In this document: positions 25,769-35,120 of the stretch, in pieces
How the letters are laid out: each line of letters opens with the position of its first letter
Position numbering within the stretch: position 1 is the stretch's first letter
Assembly: GCA_905210085.1 (NCBI GenBank)
Contig: CAJLVJ010000008.1
Span: 1-51,687 of the forward strand
Length of the DNA stretch: 51,687 nucleotides
Reading direction: 5' to 3'
Source: an uncultured Collinsella sp.
GTDB taxonomy: Bacteria; Actinomycetota; Coriobacteriia; Coriobacteriales; Coriobacteriaceae
Translations under genes and position numbers: made by a program
The notes under the pieces: model-generated
The model's database searches: none
The model's input: only the letters and a program-made list of their open reading frames with translations
What the model was told of the DNA's origin: nothing

Positions 25769-26479
25769 TTGTCCCAGCTCGAGAAATGTGATCGCCGGTC
25801 CCTTCGCTCGCAGCGCGCCCTTCGCCAGGCGCTTGCCAGCGAGCTTGCCGAAAGCGGCGACCTTTCGCGCATTAACGTCGCGTCGCTCACCGAGCGCGCC
25901 GGTCTTACGCGTCGAACGTTCTATTCGCACTACCGCGATATCCCCGACTTTATCAGCCAGATCGAGGACGGCCTGCTTGCCGAGATTCGCGAGCGGGTGG
26001 AGCTTATCACCGCAGCTCAATTACCCGATCTTTACCGCAACATCGACGAGCTCGAGCCGGCGCCCGGTTCGGTTGAGCTGCTGCGTTATCTTGCGGCCAA
26101 CCGCGACTTAATCGGTGCGCTGCTGGGTCCGGGCGGCGACCCCGCCTTTATTAAAAAGATCATCGATACCGCACGCGAGGCCGTGGTGCCGCGTGCACAG
26201 ACGGGCATCTTGGGCCTGGCACTGGGCACCTTCTTTGACTACTACGTTACCTATGTCGTGAGTGCCGAGGTCGGCCTGATTCAGCGCTGGTTTGAGCGTG
26301 GGCTCACCGAATCGCCCGAGACCATGGCGCGCATTATGACGGTTATCGCCTTTGTGCGCCCCGGCGACCTGTATGGCCAACCCATCGATATCAACGTGCC
26401 GGAATACGGCATGAAGCTATTGAATCTGCAGCTCGAGGACGCGGTCGACACCACCGCAACCGTCGAGTCCAACAACTAA
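25769..26479 (+). CDS. TetR/AcrR family transcriptional regulator
   Basis: 236 residues starting at TTG 25769, with AAGGAGGAC at good spacing and no better ATG. The N-terminal helix-turn-helix reads INVASLTERAGLTRRTFYSHY (residues about 35-55), followed by a ligand-binding all-helical domain with no recognisable ligand class. Palindromic sites upstream suggest autoregulation. The dehydratase activase gene starts 11 bp after the stop, so this regulator probably controls it. Confidence 0.88.
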   Translation: MSQLEKCDRRSLRSQRALRQALASELAESGDLSRINVASLTERAGLTRRTFYSHYRDIPDFISQIEDGLLAEIRERVELITAAQLPDLYRNIDELEPAPGSVELLRYLAANRDLIGALLGPGGDPAFIKKIIDTAREAVVPRAQTGILGLALGTFFDYYVTYVVSAEVGLIQRWFERGLTESPETMARIMTVIAFVRPGDLYGQPIDINVPEYGMKLLNLQLEDAVDTTATVESNN

Positions 26480-26490
26480 GAGGAGAGACA

Positions 26491-29400
26491 ATGAGCAAAC
26501 TCGTCGAGGGCATCAAGGACCGCATGGTCGCTGCTGCGCGCGAGGCCGCGCCCGCCGTGGTGGACGCCGCGCAGAAGGCCGCGACCGCGGCTGCCGAGAA
26601 AGTTGCCGAGGCGGTTGCCGAGGCCAAGAACGCGGCAGAGGAGACGTCCGTCGCTAGCGAGCCCGCCACCGCCGCTGAGCCCGTAGCCGCCGCCCACGCC
26701 CCCGAAGGCGCAATTTTCAACTCCGAGAACGCCCGCGGCAACCTGCATCTGGGCATCGACGTGGGCTCCACCACCGTCAAGCTTGCCGTGCTCAACGACG
26801 ACAACCAGATCGTCTACGCCAAGTACCAGCGCCACCACACCGACGTCCGCGCTTGCGCCCGCGACCTGTTCGAGGGCGCTGCGACCGTGCTGCCGACGGC
26901 CCAGATGACCTGCGCCATTACCGGCTCGGGCGGCCTGCTGCTGTCCCAGTGGCTCGACCTGGAGTTTGTCCAGGAGGTCATCGCCAGCAAGCGTGCCGTC
27001 GAGACCCTCATCCCGGCCACCGATGTCGCCATCGAGCTGGGCGGCGAGGACGCCAAGATCATCTACTTCGATAACGGCATCGAGCAGCGCATGAACGGCA
27101 CCTGCGCCGGCGGTACGGGCGCGTTCATCGATCAGATGGCAACCCTGCTGCACACCGACGCCAGCGGCCTTAACGAACTCGCGGCCAACGCCACCACCAT
27201 CTATCCCATCGCCAGTCGCTGCGGCGTCTTTGCCAAGACTGACGTGCAGCCGCTGCTCAACGAGGGCGCCCGCCCCGAGGACGTGGCCGCCTCCATCTTC
27301 CAGGCTGTCGTGACCCAGACTATCTCGGGTCTGGCGTGCGGCCGTCCCATCCGCGGCAACGTCGCCTTCCTGGGCGGCCCGCTGCAGTATCTCTCCGAGC
27401 TGCGCCACCGCTTCTACCTCACGCTCAACCTGGACGAGGAGCACCGTATCGTGCCCCAAAACGCTCATCTGTTTGTGGCGAGCGGCGCCGCCATGGCGCA
27501 CGAGTCCAATAAACTCAGCACGTTCCCGCAGCTCATCGAGGCCATCGATGCCCTGGGTGATACGCAGGGTGCCGAGGTCGAGCGCCTGGATCCGCTCTTT
27601 GCCACCGACGAGGACTTTGCCGAGTTCAAAACCCGCCACGACCAGGAAGTCGTCCCCAAGGGCAAGCTCGACGGCTACACCGGCCGCGTGTTCATCGGCA
27701 TCGACGCCGGCTCCACCACCATGAAAGCCGCGCTCGTGGGCGAGGGCGGTCAGCTGCTGCACACCTGGTATGGCAACAACAACGGCGACATCCTGGGCAC
27801 GGCCAAGGTCATCATGGCCGATTTTTACAACCACATTCCCGCCGGCTGCACCATCGGCCACGTGACCACCACGGGCTATGGCGAGGCGCTGCTCATCGAG
27901 GCCCTCAAGGCCGATTCCGGCGAGATTGAGACCGTTGCGCACCTGCGCGGCGCCAAGGCATTCCTGCCCGGCGTCGAGTTTATTCTGGACATTGGCGGCC
28001 AGGACATGAAGTGCCTGCGCGTCAAGGACGGCGTCATCGAGCACATCATGCTCAACGAGGCCTGCTCGTCGGGTTGCGGTAGCTTTATCGAGAGCTTCGC
28101 CGTCTCTATGAACATGGACGTGCGCGCGTTCGCCGATGCCGCCATTCATGCCAAGGCCCCGGTGGACCTGGGCAGTCGCTGTACGGTCTTTATGAACTCG
28201 CGCGTCAAGCAGGCGCAAAAGGAAGGCGCCACGGTGGGCGACATCGCGGCCGGCCTGTCCTATTCCGTCATCAAGAATGCCCTGTTCAAGGTCATTAAGC
28301 TGCGCGACCCCAAGGAGATCGGCAGCCAGGTGATCGTTCAGGGCGGAACCTTTATGTCCGATGCCACGCTGCGCGCGTTTGAGCAGCTCACCGGCGTTCA
28401 TGCCGTGCGTCCCGACATCGCCGGCTGCATGGGCGCCTATGGTGCGGCCCTGCTCGCCCGCGATCGCGCCGGCGCCGACGGCACCTCGACCATCCTTTCG
28501 GCCGAGGACATCGCGCACCTCACCGTGACGCAAAAGCACGTCCGCTGCGGCCGTTGCTCTAACAACTGCCAGCTTACCGTCAACGACTTTGGCGGCGGCA
28601 GGCGCTTCATTACCGGCAACCGCTGCGAGAAGGGCGCCGGCCACAAAAAGCAGAAGACCGAGGCCCCCAACCTCTTCAAAAAGAAAAACGAGCTGCTCTT
28701 TAACCGCGAGGTGCTGAGCCCCGACGAGGCCCCGCGCGGCACCGTCGGCATCCCGCGCGCACTCAACATGTACGAGAACTACCCCTTCTGGCACGCGTTC
28801 TTTACGCGCCTGGGCTTTAGCGTGCAGCTGTCCGACCAGTCGAGCAAGAAGACCTACCAGGCGGGCATCGAGTCCATGCCGTCCGAGAGCGTGTGCTATC
28901 CGGCCAAGATGAGCCACGGCCACGTGATGAACCTTATCGACCGCGATGTCGACTTCATTTGGATGCCGTGCGTGCGCTGGGAGCGCAAGGAGGATCCGAC
29001 GGCTGGCAACTGCTACAACTGCCCCATCGTCATGAGCTACCCCACGGCGTTGGCGCTCAATATCGACGAGATCCGCGAGCAGAACATCGAGTTCCTGTAT
29101 CCGTTTGTGCCCTATCACGATAAGACCGAGCTCAAGCGCCGTCTGTACCAGGTGCTCGCTGTCGACCGTGTGGCCGATGCTGAGGCCGGTCGCGGTCGCG
29201 TGCGCGGTCCCAAGATCACGCGCTCCGAGGTCGATGCCGCCGTCAACGCTGCCTTTGAGGCCGACGCGCGCTTCCACGAGGATATCCAGACCATGGGCGA
29301 GGAGGCTCTTAAGTGGGTCGAGGACCACGGCGGCCACGGCATCGTACTCGCCGGCCGCCCCTACCATAACGACCCCGAGATCAACCACGCCCTGCCCGAG

Positions 29401-31272
29401 CTTATCTCGAGCTTTGGCTTTGCGGTCTTTACCGAGGATTCGCTCGCGCACCTGGTGAAGCCCGAGCGTCCCATCCGCGTCGTCGACCAGTGGATGTACC
29501 ACAGCCGCCTGTACGCCGTCGCCCGTTTTGTGACGATGCGCAACGACCTGGACCTGATTCAGCTCAACTCCTTCGGCTGCGGTCTCGATGCCCTGACTAC
29601 CGACCAGGTGCAGGAGATTCTGGAAGCCAGCGGCAAGATCTATACCGTGCTCAAGATCGACGAGGTATCCAACCTGGGCGCCGCGCGCATCCGCATCCGC
29701 TCGCTCATGGCCGCGCTCAAGGACCAGGAGGCCGAGCGCCTGGCAGAGGCCATGGCCGCGGGCGAGGCCTACGAGCAGGGCGATGCCGCGCCGGTGGCGC
29801 CCTCCACGGACGCTCCCGCGTTCGCGAGCCACAAGTATACGTTCGAGGCGCAGCGCGAGAGTGCCTCGACCGCATGGCCCAAGGTACCCTTTACCGAGCA
29901 GATGCGCGAGAAGGGCTACACCATCCTGTGCCCGCAGATGGCGCCGATCCACTTTGACCTGGTCAAAGAGGTGTTCCGCGGTGCCGGCTACAACTTGGAG
30001 CTGCTGCCCTCGACCGACCATGACGCCGTCGAGGCGGGCCTGCGCTACGTGAACAATGACATCTGCTATCCGTCGATTCTGGTGACGGGCCAGATCATGG
30101 AGGCCATCGAGAGCGGTCGGTACGACCTGTCCAAGACGGCCGTGGTTATCAGCCAGACCGGCGGCGGCTGCCGTGCCACCAACTACATCGCGCTCATCCG
30201 CAAGGCCCTGCGCGAGAGCGGCCATCCCGAGATTCCGGTGATCTCGCTTTCAGCTGTGGCGCTCGGCGAGGACAACCCCGGCTTTAAGATTACGCCGGCG
30301 CTGCTTAAGCAGGCAGTGTACGCGGTGCTCTTTGGTGACGTCATGATGCAGATGCTCTACCGCTGCCGCCCGTACGAGGCCACGCCCGGTGCCGCCAACG
30401 CACTCTACGAGGAGTACATGGCGCGCGCCCGCAAGCTGGCGCCCAAGTTCAACCGCCACAACTACACCAAGCTTGCGCGTGAGGCCATCCGCGCGTTCGA
30501 TACCATGCCGCTCGTGGGCGAGGGCACCAAGCCACGCGTGGGCGTGGTCGGCGAGATCTTGGTCAAGTTCCATCCCACAGCCAACAACCACGTGGTCGAT
30601 GTCATTGAGCGTGAGGGCTGCGAGGCTGTGGTGCCGGGCCTGCTCGACTTCTTCCTGTACTCCATGAGCAACGCCGAGCTACAGAAGGACGAGCTGGGTA
30701 GCTCTGCTACAACGCGTGCGGGCATGCAGGCGCTCATCAAGCTCGTGGACTGGATGCGTACGCCGGTGGAGGAGATGCTCGAGAAGTCCCGCCGCTTTGA
30801 GGCGCCCGAGCGCATCGGCACCATGGCCGACAAGGCCCGCACGGTGCTTTCGGTGTGCAACAACATGGGCGAAGGCTGGCTGCTCACGGCCGAGATGCTC
30901 GACCTGATTGACCATGGCGCGCCCAACATTATCTGCACGCAGCCCTTCGCGTGCCTGCCCAATCACGTGGTGGGCAAGGCCGTGATCAAGGAGCTGCGCC
31001 GTCAGCACCCCGAGAGCAATATCGTCGCGGTGGACTACGACCCCGGCGCGTCCGAGGTCAACCAGCTCAACCGTATTAAGCTCATGATCAGCGTGGCCAA
31101 GGAAAACATGCGCGCCGGTAAGGGCTTTAAGCTCGAGAAGGTGGCGCCGCTCGCGATGGATGAGGTCACTGGCCAGATGCGTGCCCATGACGGCTGCGTG
31201 AGCTGCGGAACGGCCAGCGAGGAGGCCGTGGCGTCGGTCGCCGAGCGCCTGGGACGCGGCATTAAGAAGTAG
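26491..31272 (+). CDS. Acyl-CoA dehydratase activase, large fused form
   Basis: 1593 residues. Residues 1-80 are an Ala/Glu-rich helical extension. Two BcrA/BadF/HgdC-type ATPase domains follow, starting LGIDVGSTTVK (about 86) and IGIDAGSTTMK (about 401), each with its cluster-binding Cys motif (GTCAGGTGAF about 200; EACSSGCGSF about 522). A Cys-rich RCGRCSNNC segment lies near 685, then a DUF2229-type domain (from about 750; PSESVCYPAKMSHGH), and two regions related to dehydratase subunits (AGRPYHNDPEINH about 948; CPQMAPIHFDLVKE about 1146), ending near a CVSCG motif. Activases inject an electron into 2-hydroxyacyl-CoA dehydratases with ATP hydrolysis. Whether this fusion is itself a dehydratase is unknown. 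Probable operon with the TetR gene; strong terminator after. Confidence 0.9.
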   Translation: MSKLVEGIKDRMVAAAREAAPAVVDAAQKAATAAAEKVAEAVAEAKNAAEETSVASEPATAAEPVAAAHAPEGAIFNSENARGNLHLGIDVGSTTVKLAVLNDDNQIVYAKYQRHHTDVRACARDLFEGAATVLPTAQMTCAITGSGGLLLSQWLDLEFVQEVIASKRAVETLIPATDVAIELGGEDAKIIYFDNGIEQRMNGTCAGGTGAFIDQMATLLHTDASGLNELAANATTIYPIASRCGVFAKTDVQPLLNEGARPEDVAASIFQAVVTQTISGLACGRPIRGNVAFLGGPLQYLSELRHRFYLTLNLDEEHRIVPQNAHLFVASGAAMAHESNKLSTFPQLIEAIDALGDTQGAEVERLDPLFATDEDFAEFKTRHDQEVVPKGKLDGYTGRVFIGIDAGSTTMKAALVGEGGQLLHTWYGNNNGDILGTAKVIMADFYNHIPAGCTIGHVTTTGYGEALLIEALKADSGEIETVAHLRGAKAFLPGVEFILDIGGQDMKCLRVKDGVIEHIMLNEACSSGCGSFIESFAVSMNMDVRAFADAAIHAKAPVDLGSRCTVFMNSRVKQAQKEGATVGDIAAGLSYSVIKNALFKVIKLRDPKEIGSQVIVQGGTFMSDATLRAFEQLTGVHAVRPDIAGCMGAYGAALLARDRAGADGTSTILSAEDIAHLTVTQKHVRCGRCSNNCQLTVNDFGGGRRFITGNRCEKGAGHKKQKTEAPNLFKKKNELLFNREVLSPDEAPRGTVGIPRALNMYENYPFWHAFFTRLGFSVQLSDQSSKKTYQAGIESMPSESVCYPAKMSHGHVMNLIDRDVDFIWMPCVRWERKEDPTAGNCYNCPIVMSYPTALALNIDEIREQNIEFLYPFVPYHDKTELKRRLYQVLAVDRVADAEAGRGRVRGPKITRSEVDAAVNAAFEADARFHEDIQTMGEEALKWVEDHGGHGIVLAGRPYHNDPEINHALPELISSFGFAVFTEDSLAHLVKPERPIRVVDQWMYHSRLYAVARFVTMRNDLDLIQLNSFGCGLDALTTDQVQEILEASGKIYTVLKIDEVSNLGAARIRIRSLMAALKDQEAERLAEAMAAGEAYEQGDAAPVAPSTDAPAFASHKYTFEAQRESASTAWPKVPFTEQMREKGYTILCPQMAPIHFDLVKEVFRGAGYNLELLPSTDHDAVEAGLRYVNNDICYPSILVTGQIMEAIESGRYDLSKTAVVISQTGGGCRATNYIALIRKALRESGHPEIPVISLSAVALGEDNPGFKITPALLKQAVYAVLFGDVMMQMLYRCRPYEATPGAANALYEEYMARARKLAPKFNRHNYTKLAREAIRAFDTMPLVGEGTKPRVGVVGEILVKFHPTANNHVVDVIEREGCEAVVPGLLDFFLYSMSNAELQKDELGSSATTRAGMQALIKLVDWMRTPVEEMLEKSRRFEAPERIGTMADKARTVLSVCNNMGEGWLLTAEMLDLIDHGAPNIICTQPFACLPNHVVGKAVIKELRRQHPESNIVAVDYDPGASEVNQLNRIKLMISVAKENMRAGKGFKLEKVAPLAMDEVTGQMRAHDGCVSCGTASEEAVASVAERLGRGIKK

Positions 31273-31300
31273 TTGGCCTGCTATGTGCTAGATATGAGAC

Positions 31301-31337
31301 AAACGGGTGGTAGCCGTACCGGCTAACACCCGTTTTT
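31301..31337 (+). terminator. Intrinsic terminator of the activase operon
   Basis: AAACGGGTG (31301-31309) with CACCCGTTT (31327-31335) and inner TAGCCG/CGGCTA form a 15-bp stem with one mismatch, ending in a T run. Confidence 0.9.
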
Positions 31338-31482
31338 GCTGGACATGGAACCCTGAGTTAATGAACAGGTGTAGCCGTTCGCCGCAAATTACCGTCCGTT
31401 TATAGAACCCACCCCCAGCGCGCGTCCTCCTTACGGTTGAATAAATACACATCTATGGAATTACGTAAGAGAGGACCGTTCC

Positions 31483-32442
31483 ATGAGCTACAAGACCGTT
31501 TGCGTTGCCGGCGGCGGCGTGCTGGGAAGCCAGATTGCCTTTCAGGCTGCCTACTGCGGCTTTGATGTGACGATCTGGCTGCGCAGCGAGGGCAGCATCG
31601 GCCGCACCCAACCCAAGATTGATCACGTGCGCAAGGAGTACATCGCGGCTATCGAGGGCATGGCGGACGGTACGGGTGAGTGGTGCGCCGGTATCGCCGA
31701 TAGCGGCCAACCCTTCGACAAGGAGGTGGCACTCGCCGCCGTCGAGCGCGCCTACTCCACGCTCAAGCTGGAGCTTGATCTTGCCAAGGCCGTGGCCGAT
31801 GCCGACCTGGTCATCGAGTCTATGGCCGAAGACACCCAGGCAAAGATCGGCTTCTACAAGAAGCTCGCCCCGGTCCTCCCGCAAAAGACCGTTGTCGTGA
31901 CCAACTCCTCTACGCTGCTGCCGAGCACCTTTGCCAAGTACACCGGCCGCCCCGAGAAGTACCTGTCGCTGCACTTTGCCAACTCCATCTGGAAGAACAA
32001 CATGACCGAGGTCATGGCCCAGGACCAGACCGACAGGCGCTATTTTGACGAGCTCGTCGACTTCGCCAACGACATTCGCATGCTGGCGCTTCCCGTCAAC
32101 AAGGAAAAGAACGGCTACCTGCTCAACTCCATGTTGGTGCCGTGGCTGCTTTCGGGCCTGGACCTGTACGTCTCGGGCGTCAGCGACCCCAAGAGCATCG
32201 ACCTCGCATGGACGCGCGGCACCGGCGCGCCTAAGGGCCCGTTCCGCGTGTTCGACACGGTGGGCATCCAGACGGCCTACAACATCGTTATGCAGTATCA
32301 GAAGGTCCCGGGCCTGGTGAGCCCACTGCTCAAAAAGATGATGATGCCCTACAACTTTAAGGCCATGGCCTCCGTCCTCAGGCAGATGCTCGACGAAGGC
32401 AAGCTGGGCGAAAGTTCGGGCGAAGGCTTCTTCAAGTACTAA
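31483..32442 (+). CDS. 3-hydroxyacyl-CoA dehydrogenase
   Basis: 319 residues. N-terminal NAD-binding fold VAGGGVLGSQIAFQAA (about 7-22), then TNSSTLLPS, SLHFANSIWKN with the catalytic His, and a C-terminal 3HCDH domain with NKEKNGYLLNS and GESSGEGFFKY. The enzyme oxidises L-3-hydroxyacyl-CoA to 3-ketoacyl-CoA or runs in reverse during fermentation. AAGAGAGGA precedes ATG 31483. Its position after the activase (separate promoter) suggests linked acyl-CoA metabolism, but no thiolase, crotonase or acyl-CoA dehydrogenase is encoded in the window. A small palindrome overlaps its stop codon. Confidence 0.9.
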   Translation: MSYKTVCVAGGGVLGSQIAFQAAYCGFDVTIWLRSEGSIGRTQPKIDHVRKEYIAAIEGMADGTGEWCAGIADSGQPFDKEVALAAVERAYSTLKLELDLAKAVADADLVIESMAEDTQAKIGFYKKLAPVLPQKTVVVTNSSTLLPSTFAKYTGRPEKYLSLHFANSIWKNNMTEVMAQDQTDRRYFDELVDFANDIRMLALPVNKEKNGYLLNSMLVPWLLSGLDLYVSGVSDPKSIDLAWTRGTGAPKGPFRVFDTVGIQTAYNIVMQYQKVPGLVSPLLKKMMMPYNFKAMASVLRQMLDEGKLGESSGEGFFKY

Positions 32443-32481
32443 AAATGATCCCTCGGGGACGGAGGAAAACGGATCATTTTT
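32441..32481. repeat. GGGGACGG-type hairpin overlapping a stop codon
   Basis: AAAAATGATCC (32441-32451) pairs perfectly with GGATCATTTTT (32471-32481); core CGGGGACGGAGG between, with an inner CCTC/GAGG pair. The stem begins within the stop codon of the dehydrogenase gene. Confidence 0.75.
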
Positions 32482-32529
32482 GGTCGCCAGCAGTGAGAAG
32501 ATGGACCCAGAAATAGAAAGGAGTGGCAA

Positions 32530-33000
32530 TGGGCTGGATCGGGCTTTGAGGACAAGTTGCTGCAGGCCCAGGGCGATTTTTCGCTCAATGCAGGCCAGCA
32601 CAGCGTGACGTATCTGCCGAGTTCTGACACGGGAACGACTGGTCGCTACCAGGTGCTGCTGTACGGCAACAACTTTGGTGCGGCCGAAAGCTATCCCAAG
32701 TTCGACTGGGGCCAGCTGGGCTCCGCGGTGGTGACCGACTACAGCCGCGGCACGCATTCGTTTGGGCGCATCTTTACAGTGGACGAGACGGCGCGCACCT
32801 ACGAACTTGAGGACCAGATCGCCGTGCCGTTTTCGGGCTACGTGAGCAGTGCGCAGCGCGTTGGCGATTCAAATAGCATGCTCGTGGCATCGGGCCAGGC
32901 CAAGACCTTTACCGAGTACGACCGCTACGGCCTGGCCATCACCACCTACGAGATGGAGGCCGAAAAGCACATCTACCGCGTGTACAAGTACGACCTGTAG
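32530..33000 (+). pseudogene. Aryl-sulfate sulfotransferase, C-terminal remnant
   Basis: About 150 residues that match the end of the arylsulfotransferase (AssT-like) family in character: LLQAQGDFSLNAGQHSVTY, LFGRIF-like beta blades, and a terminal YRVYKYDL. Full proteins have about 550-600 residues, so roughly three quarters is missing. Upstream the frame meets a TGA near 32490. A TTG at 32557 and the nearby ATG at 32529 (a different frame) do not give an intact gene. It is best read as a decayed copy; sulfotransferases of this family move sulfate between phenolic compounds. Confidence 0.6.
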
Positions 33001-33190
33001 GGCCGCGCTTAGGTTTGACCAATGGAGTATGAAAACACGCCGTTCGCCGATGCCCCCTCCGCGAGTGGCAGCCATATGGTTTGATGTCAGAAGCATATAG
33101 TTGTCACCAGCCTGCTGGCGACGTTCCCCCTGATATCGGAGGTTCCAGGTATGTTTCGCGCTCCGTTAAACAACTATCGGTTGGTCTAAC

Positions 33191-33640
33191 ATGGGTCGCC
33201 GTGCTACTTCGATAACCCTTGCAGTGGTCTGCCTGGCTGTGCTCCTGGGCGCTACAGGGCTGTTTGCTATAAGCCGGGAAACGTCCTATATGCAGGAATG
33301 CGCTTCCGAAGGGTTTGCCATTGACGGTTACTATCGGGACGACAAGACGAGTCTGGAAACCCTGGCCTTTCTTGAAGAGGATAACCATCGGTGGCAACTG
33401 GTCGACAAAGACGGCAGCTGCGTTGACGGGCAGTTTAAGCGTACGGATGACCCCAACATCCTGATATTAAAGAAGGAAAACGGCGAAGAATTCGGCACGG
33501 TTCACGTTGCGTATATATCGCGCCGACGCAATCAGGGGCAGATTTACCTAATTAGAAATACTGAGGTGACCCGATTTTATCTTGTGAGCACCGATCCGGC
33601 GTTTACGGTGGAGTCTGGCGATGTCGATGCGGACGTCTGA
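33191..33640 (+). CDS. Hypothetical membrane-anchored protein
   Basis: 149 residues. Residues 7-27 form one hydrophobic helix (signal anchor), then a soluble domain of about 120 residues with alternating beta-type segments and paired charged residues (EEDNHRWQLVDKDGS, FKRTDDPNILILKKENG). I do not recognise the family. The ribosome site before ATG 33191 is weak. The domain probably faces outward. It stands alone between the sulfotransferase remnant and the DUF389 gene; a possible hairpin terminator follows at 33661-33691. Confidence 0.6.
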   Translation: MGRRATSITLAVVCLAVLLGATGLFAISRETSYMQECASEGFAIDGYYRDDKTSLETLAFLEEDNHRWQLVDKDGSCVDGQFKRTDDPNILILKKENGEEFGTVHVAYISRRRNQGQIYLIRNTEVTRFYLVSTDPAFTVESGDVDADV

Positions 33641-33660
33641 TTCACGGCAATAAAACAGCG

Positions 33661-33691
33661 AGCGGGGCGCGGGTATGAACTGCACCCCGCT
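33661..33691 (+). terminator. Possible terminator
   Basis: AGCGGGG (33661-33667) and CCCCGCT (33685-33691) pair around a 17-base loop, then ATTTGCTC. No clean U tract. Confidence 0.4.
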
Positions 33692-33765
33692 ATTTGCTCG
33701 TGTCCGTATTGCGTCTGCGCCTCGTCATAACTTGCGTCTGTGTGAGCATTCATCCCGCGCCGGCA

Positions 33766-34905
33766 TCACTTCACATCGAACTCCACGCGATCGAGCTCGG
33801 GCACATTGAGGTCGATGAGCTTGCGGGCGATGTGACGGTCGTGTGCCCCAAGCGTCTCGCCTGTCGTCACATGGGCGACAATCTCGCGCTCGACGATGCC
33901 TTCCTCATCGCCTTCGGTGGCCGAGGTTTCGACGGCGACGGTGTAATCCTTAAAGCCTGGCAGCACCGCGGCAAGCTCGCGCGTGGTTTCGGTGACGCCG
34001 TAGCCGTCCTGCACGCCGGACTGCGCCGAGCCAATAGACCCCGCCGTCATGACGATGCAGGGGATGGCAAAGACTACCGTGCCCACAATGATGCGGCGGC
34101 GCACCTTGCGTGATAGCTCGTCGACCTCGGCATCTTCCTCGGCAGTCACAATGCCGTCGCCGTTGAGGTCGCGCTTGAGCGGCACGCGCAAAAGAAGCAG
34201 AACGGCTTCGGCCGCGAGTGCGATAAAGACCACGTTGATGCCAAACTCGTAAAGCGCCGAGAGAAACAGTGACCCGCTTGCGATGGCGATGCCATAGCTC
34301 GCCGCGCACAGGGGCGGCATGAGCGCGGTCGCCACAGCCACCCCGGCGATGAGAGTGGCGGGTTCCTGGTCGCGCGAGTTGCCCAGGCCACCCGCAAAGC
34401 CGCCCGCGAGCGCGACGGCAAGGTCCCACACAGTCGGTGTCGAATTGTCGATGATGGCGGCCGTGGTGGTGCCAAGGGGCGAGAGCTTAAAGTACAACGT
34501 GGACGTGACCAGGCAAAAGGCCATCTGCAGAGCCAAGCTCGCGACGGCCTCAAGGGTAATCTCGCGGTCGAGCGTGGCGATGCCGTATGCCATGGCAAGG
34601 ACCGAGCCCATGAGCGGGCAGATGAGCATGGCGCCTACAATGGCGATATCCGAGTCGATATCGAGGCCGATGCTCGCGATCAACATGGCAATGATCAAGA
34701 TGCATAAGTGTGAGCCGGTCAGGCGCGCCCCGTTTACAAAGCGCTTGCGAATCACGTGATAGGGCGCGCGTCCCTCGCGAATGTTGAATGCCCGCTTTAG
34801 AAAGCGGCTTGCGTTCTCCATGGCCTCGCTGTGGGCGGGGCGGATGCCATGGCGCCGATGATGGCGCTCGCGCAGTCGCTTGAGCTGTTGTTTATCGAGT
34901 TCCAT
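33766..34905 (-). CDS. DUF389 membrane protein with EF-hand-like loop
   Basis: 379 residues from ATG 34905 (AGGTGG upstream; the frame is open further but has no better start). About six membrane helices with family motifs GSHLCILIIAMLIASIGLDIDS, VGAMLICPLMGSV, and AGVAVATALMPPLCAASYGIA. Between helices lies DLNGDGIVTAEED, which matches the canonical 12-residue EF-hand calcium loop (Asp1, Asn3, Asp5, Gly6, Glu12). The C-terminal part is a soluble domain ending LNVPELDRVEFDVK. The function of the family is unknown. It stands alone, convergent with the orphan gene. Confidence 0.85.
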   Translation of the reverse strand: MELDKQQLKRLRERHHRRHGIRPAHSEAMENASRFLKRAFNIREGRAPYHVIRKRFVNGARLTGSHLCILIIAMLIASIGLDIDSDIAIVGAMLICPLMGSVLAMAYGIATLDREITLEAVASLALQMAFCLVTSTLYFKLSPLGTTTAAIIDNSTPTVWDLAVALAGGFAGGLGNSRDQEPATLIAGVAVATALMPPLCAASYGIAIASGSLFLSALYEFGINVVFIALAAEAVLLLLRVPLKRDLNGDGIVTAEEDAEVDELSRKVRRRIIVGTVVFAIPCIVMTAGSIGSAQSGVQDGYGVTETTRELAAVLPGFKDYTVAVETSATEGDEEGIVEREIVAHVTTGETLGAHDRHIARKLIDLNVPELDRVEFDVK

Positions 34906-35057
34906 GTCCACCTCGTTCTGGCACGTGCCGCGTATCCCGCCCGTCGTCTTTACTCTACACCGCGTTGAGCGAGGTGTCAGACAGGGTTTGTTGACCTGGA
35001 AGTCAGGCCAATCGGCATGACTAAAAACGCCGTGAGGATCATAAGAGTCAAATAGAC

Positions 35058-35095
35058 AAAAAAGCGCGGGGCCGGATGGTCTCCGACCCCGCGCT
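35058..35095 (-). terminator. Intrinsic terminator of the OPT gene
   Basis: AGCGCGGGG (35063-35071) and CCCCGCGCT (35087-35095) pair, with inner CCGGA/TCCG. On the minus strand TTTTTTG follows. Confidence 0.9.
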
Positions 35096-35120
35096 CTGCA
35101 CGGGTGCGTTGTTATTGGGT

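Noticed and set aside
26476..30225. 1249-codon open frame opposite the dehydratase activase
   Set aside because: It is the mirror of a GC-rich gene whose codon third positions avoid stop codons on the other strand; its translation is Arg/His/Gly-rich without domains, and the plus strand encodes a clear protein family.
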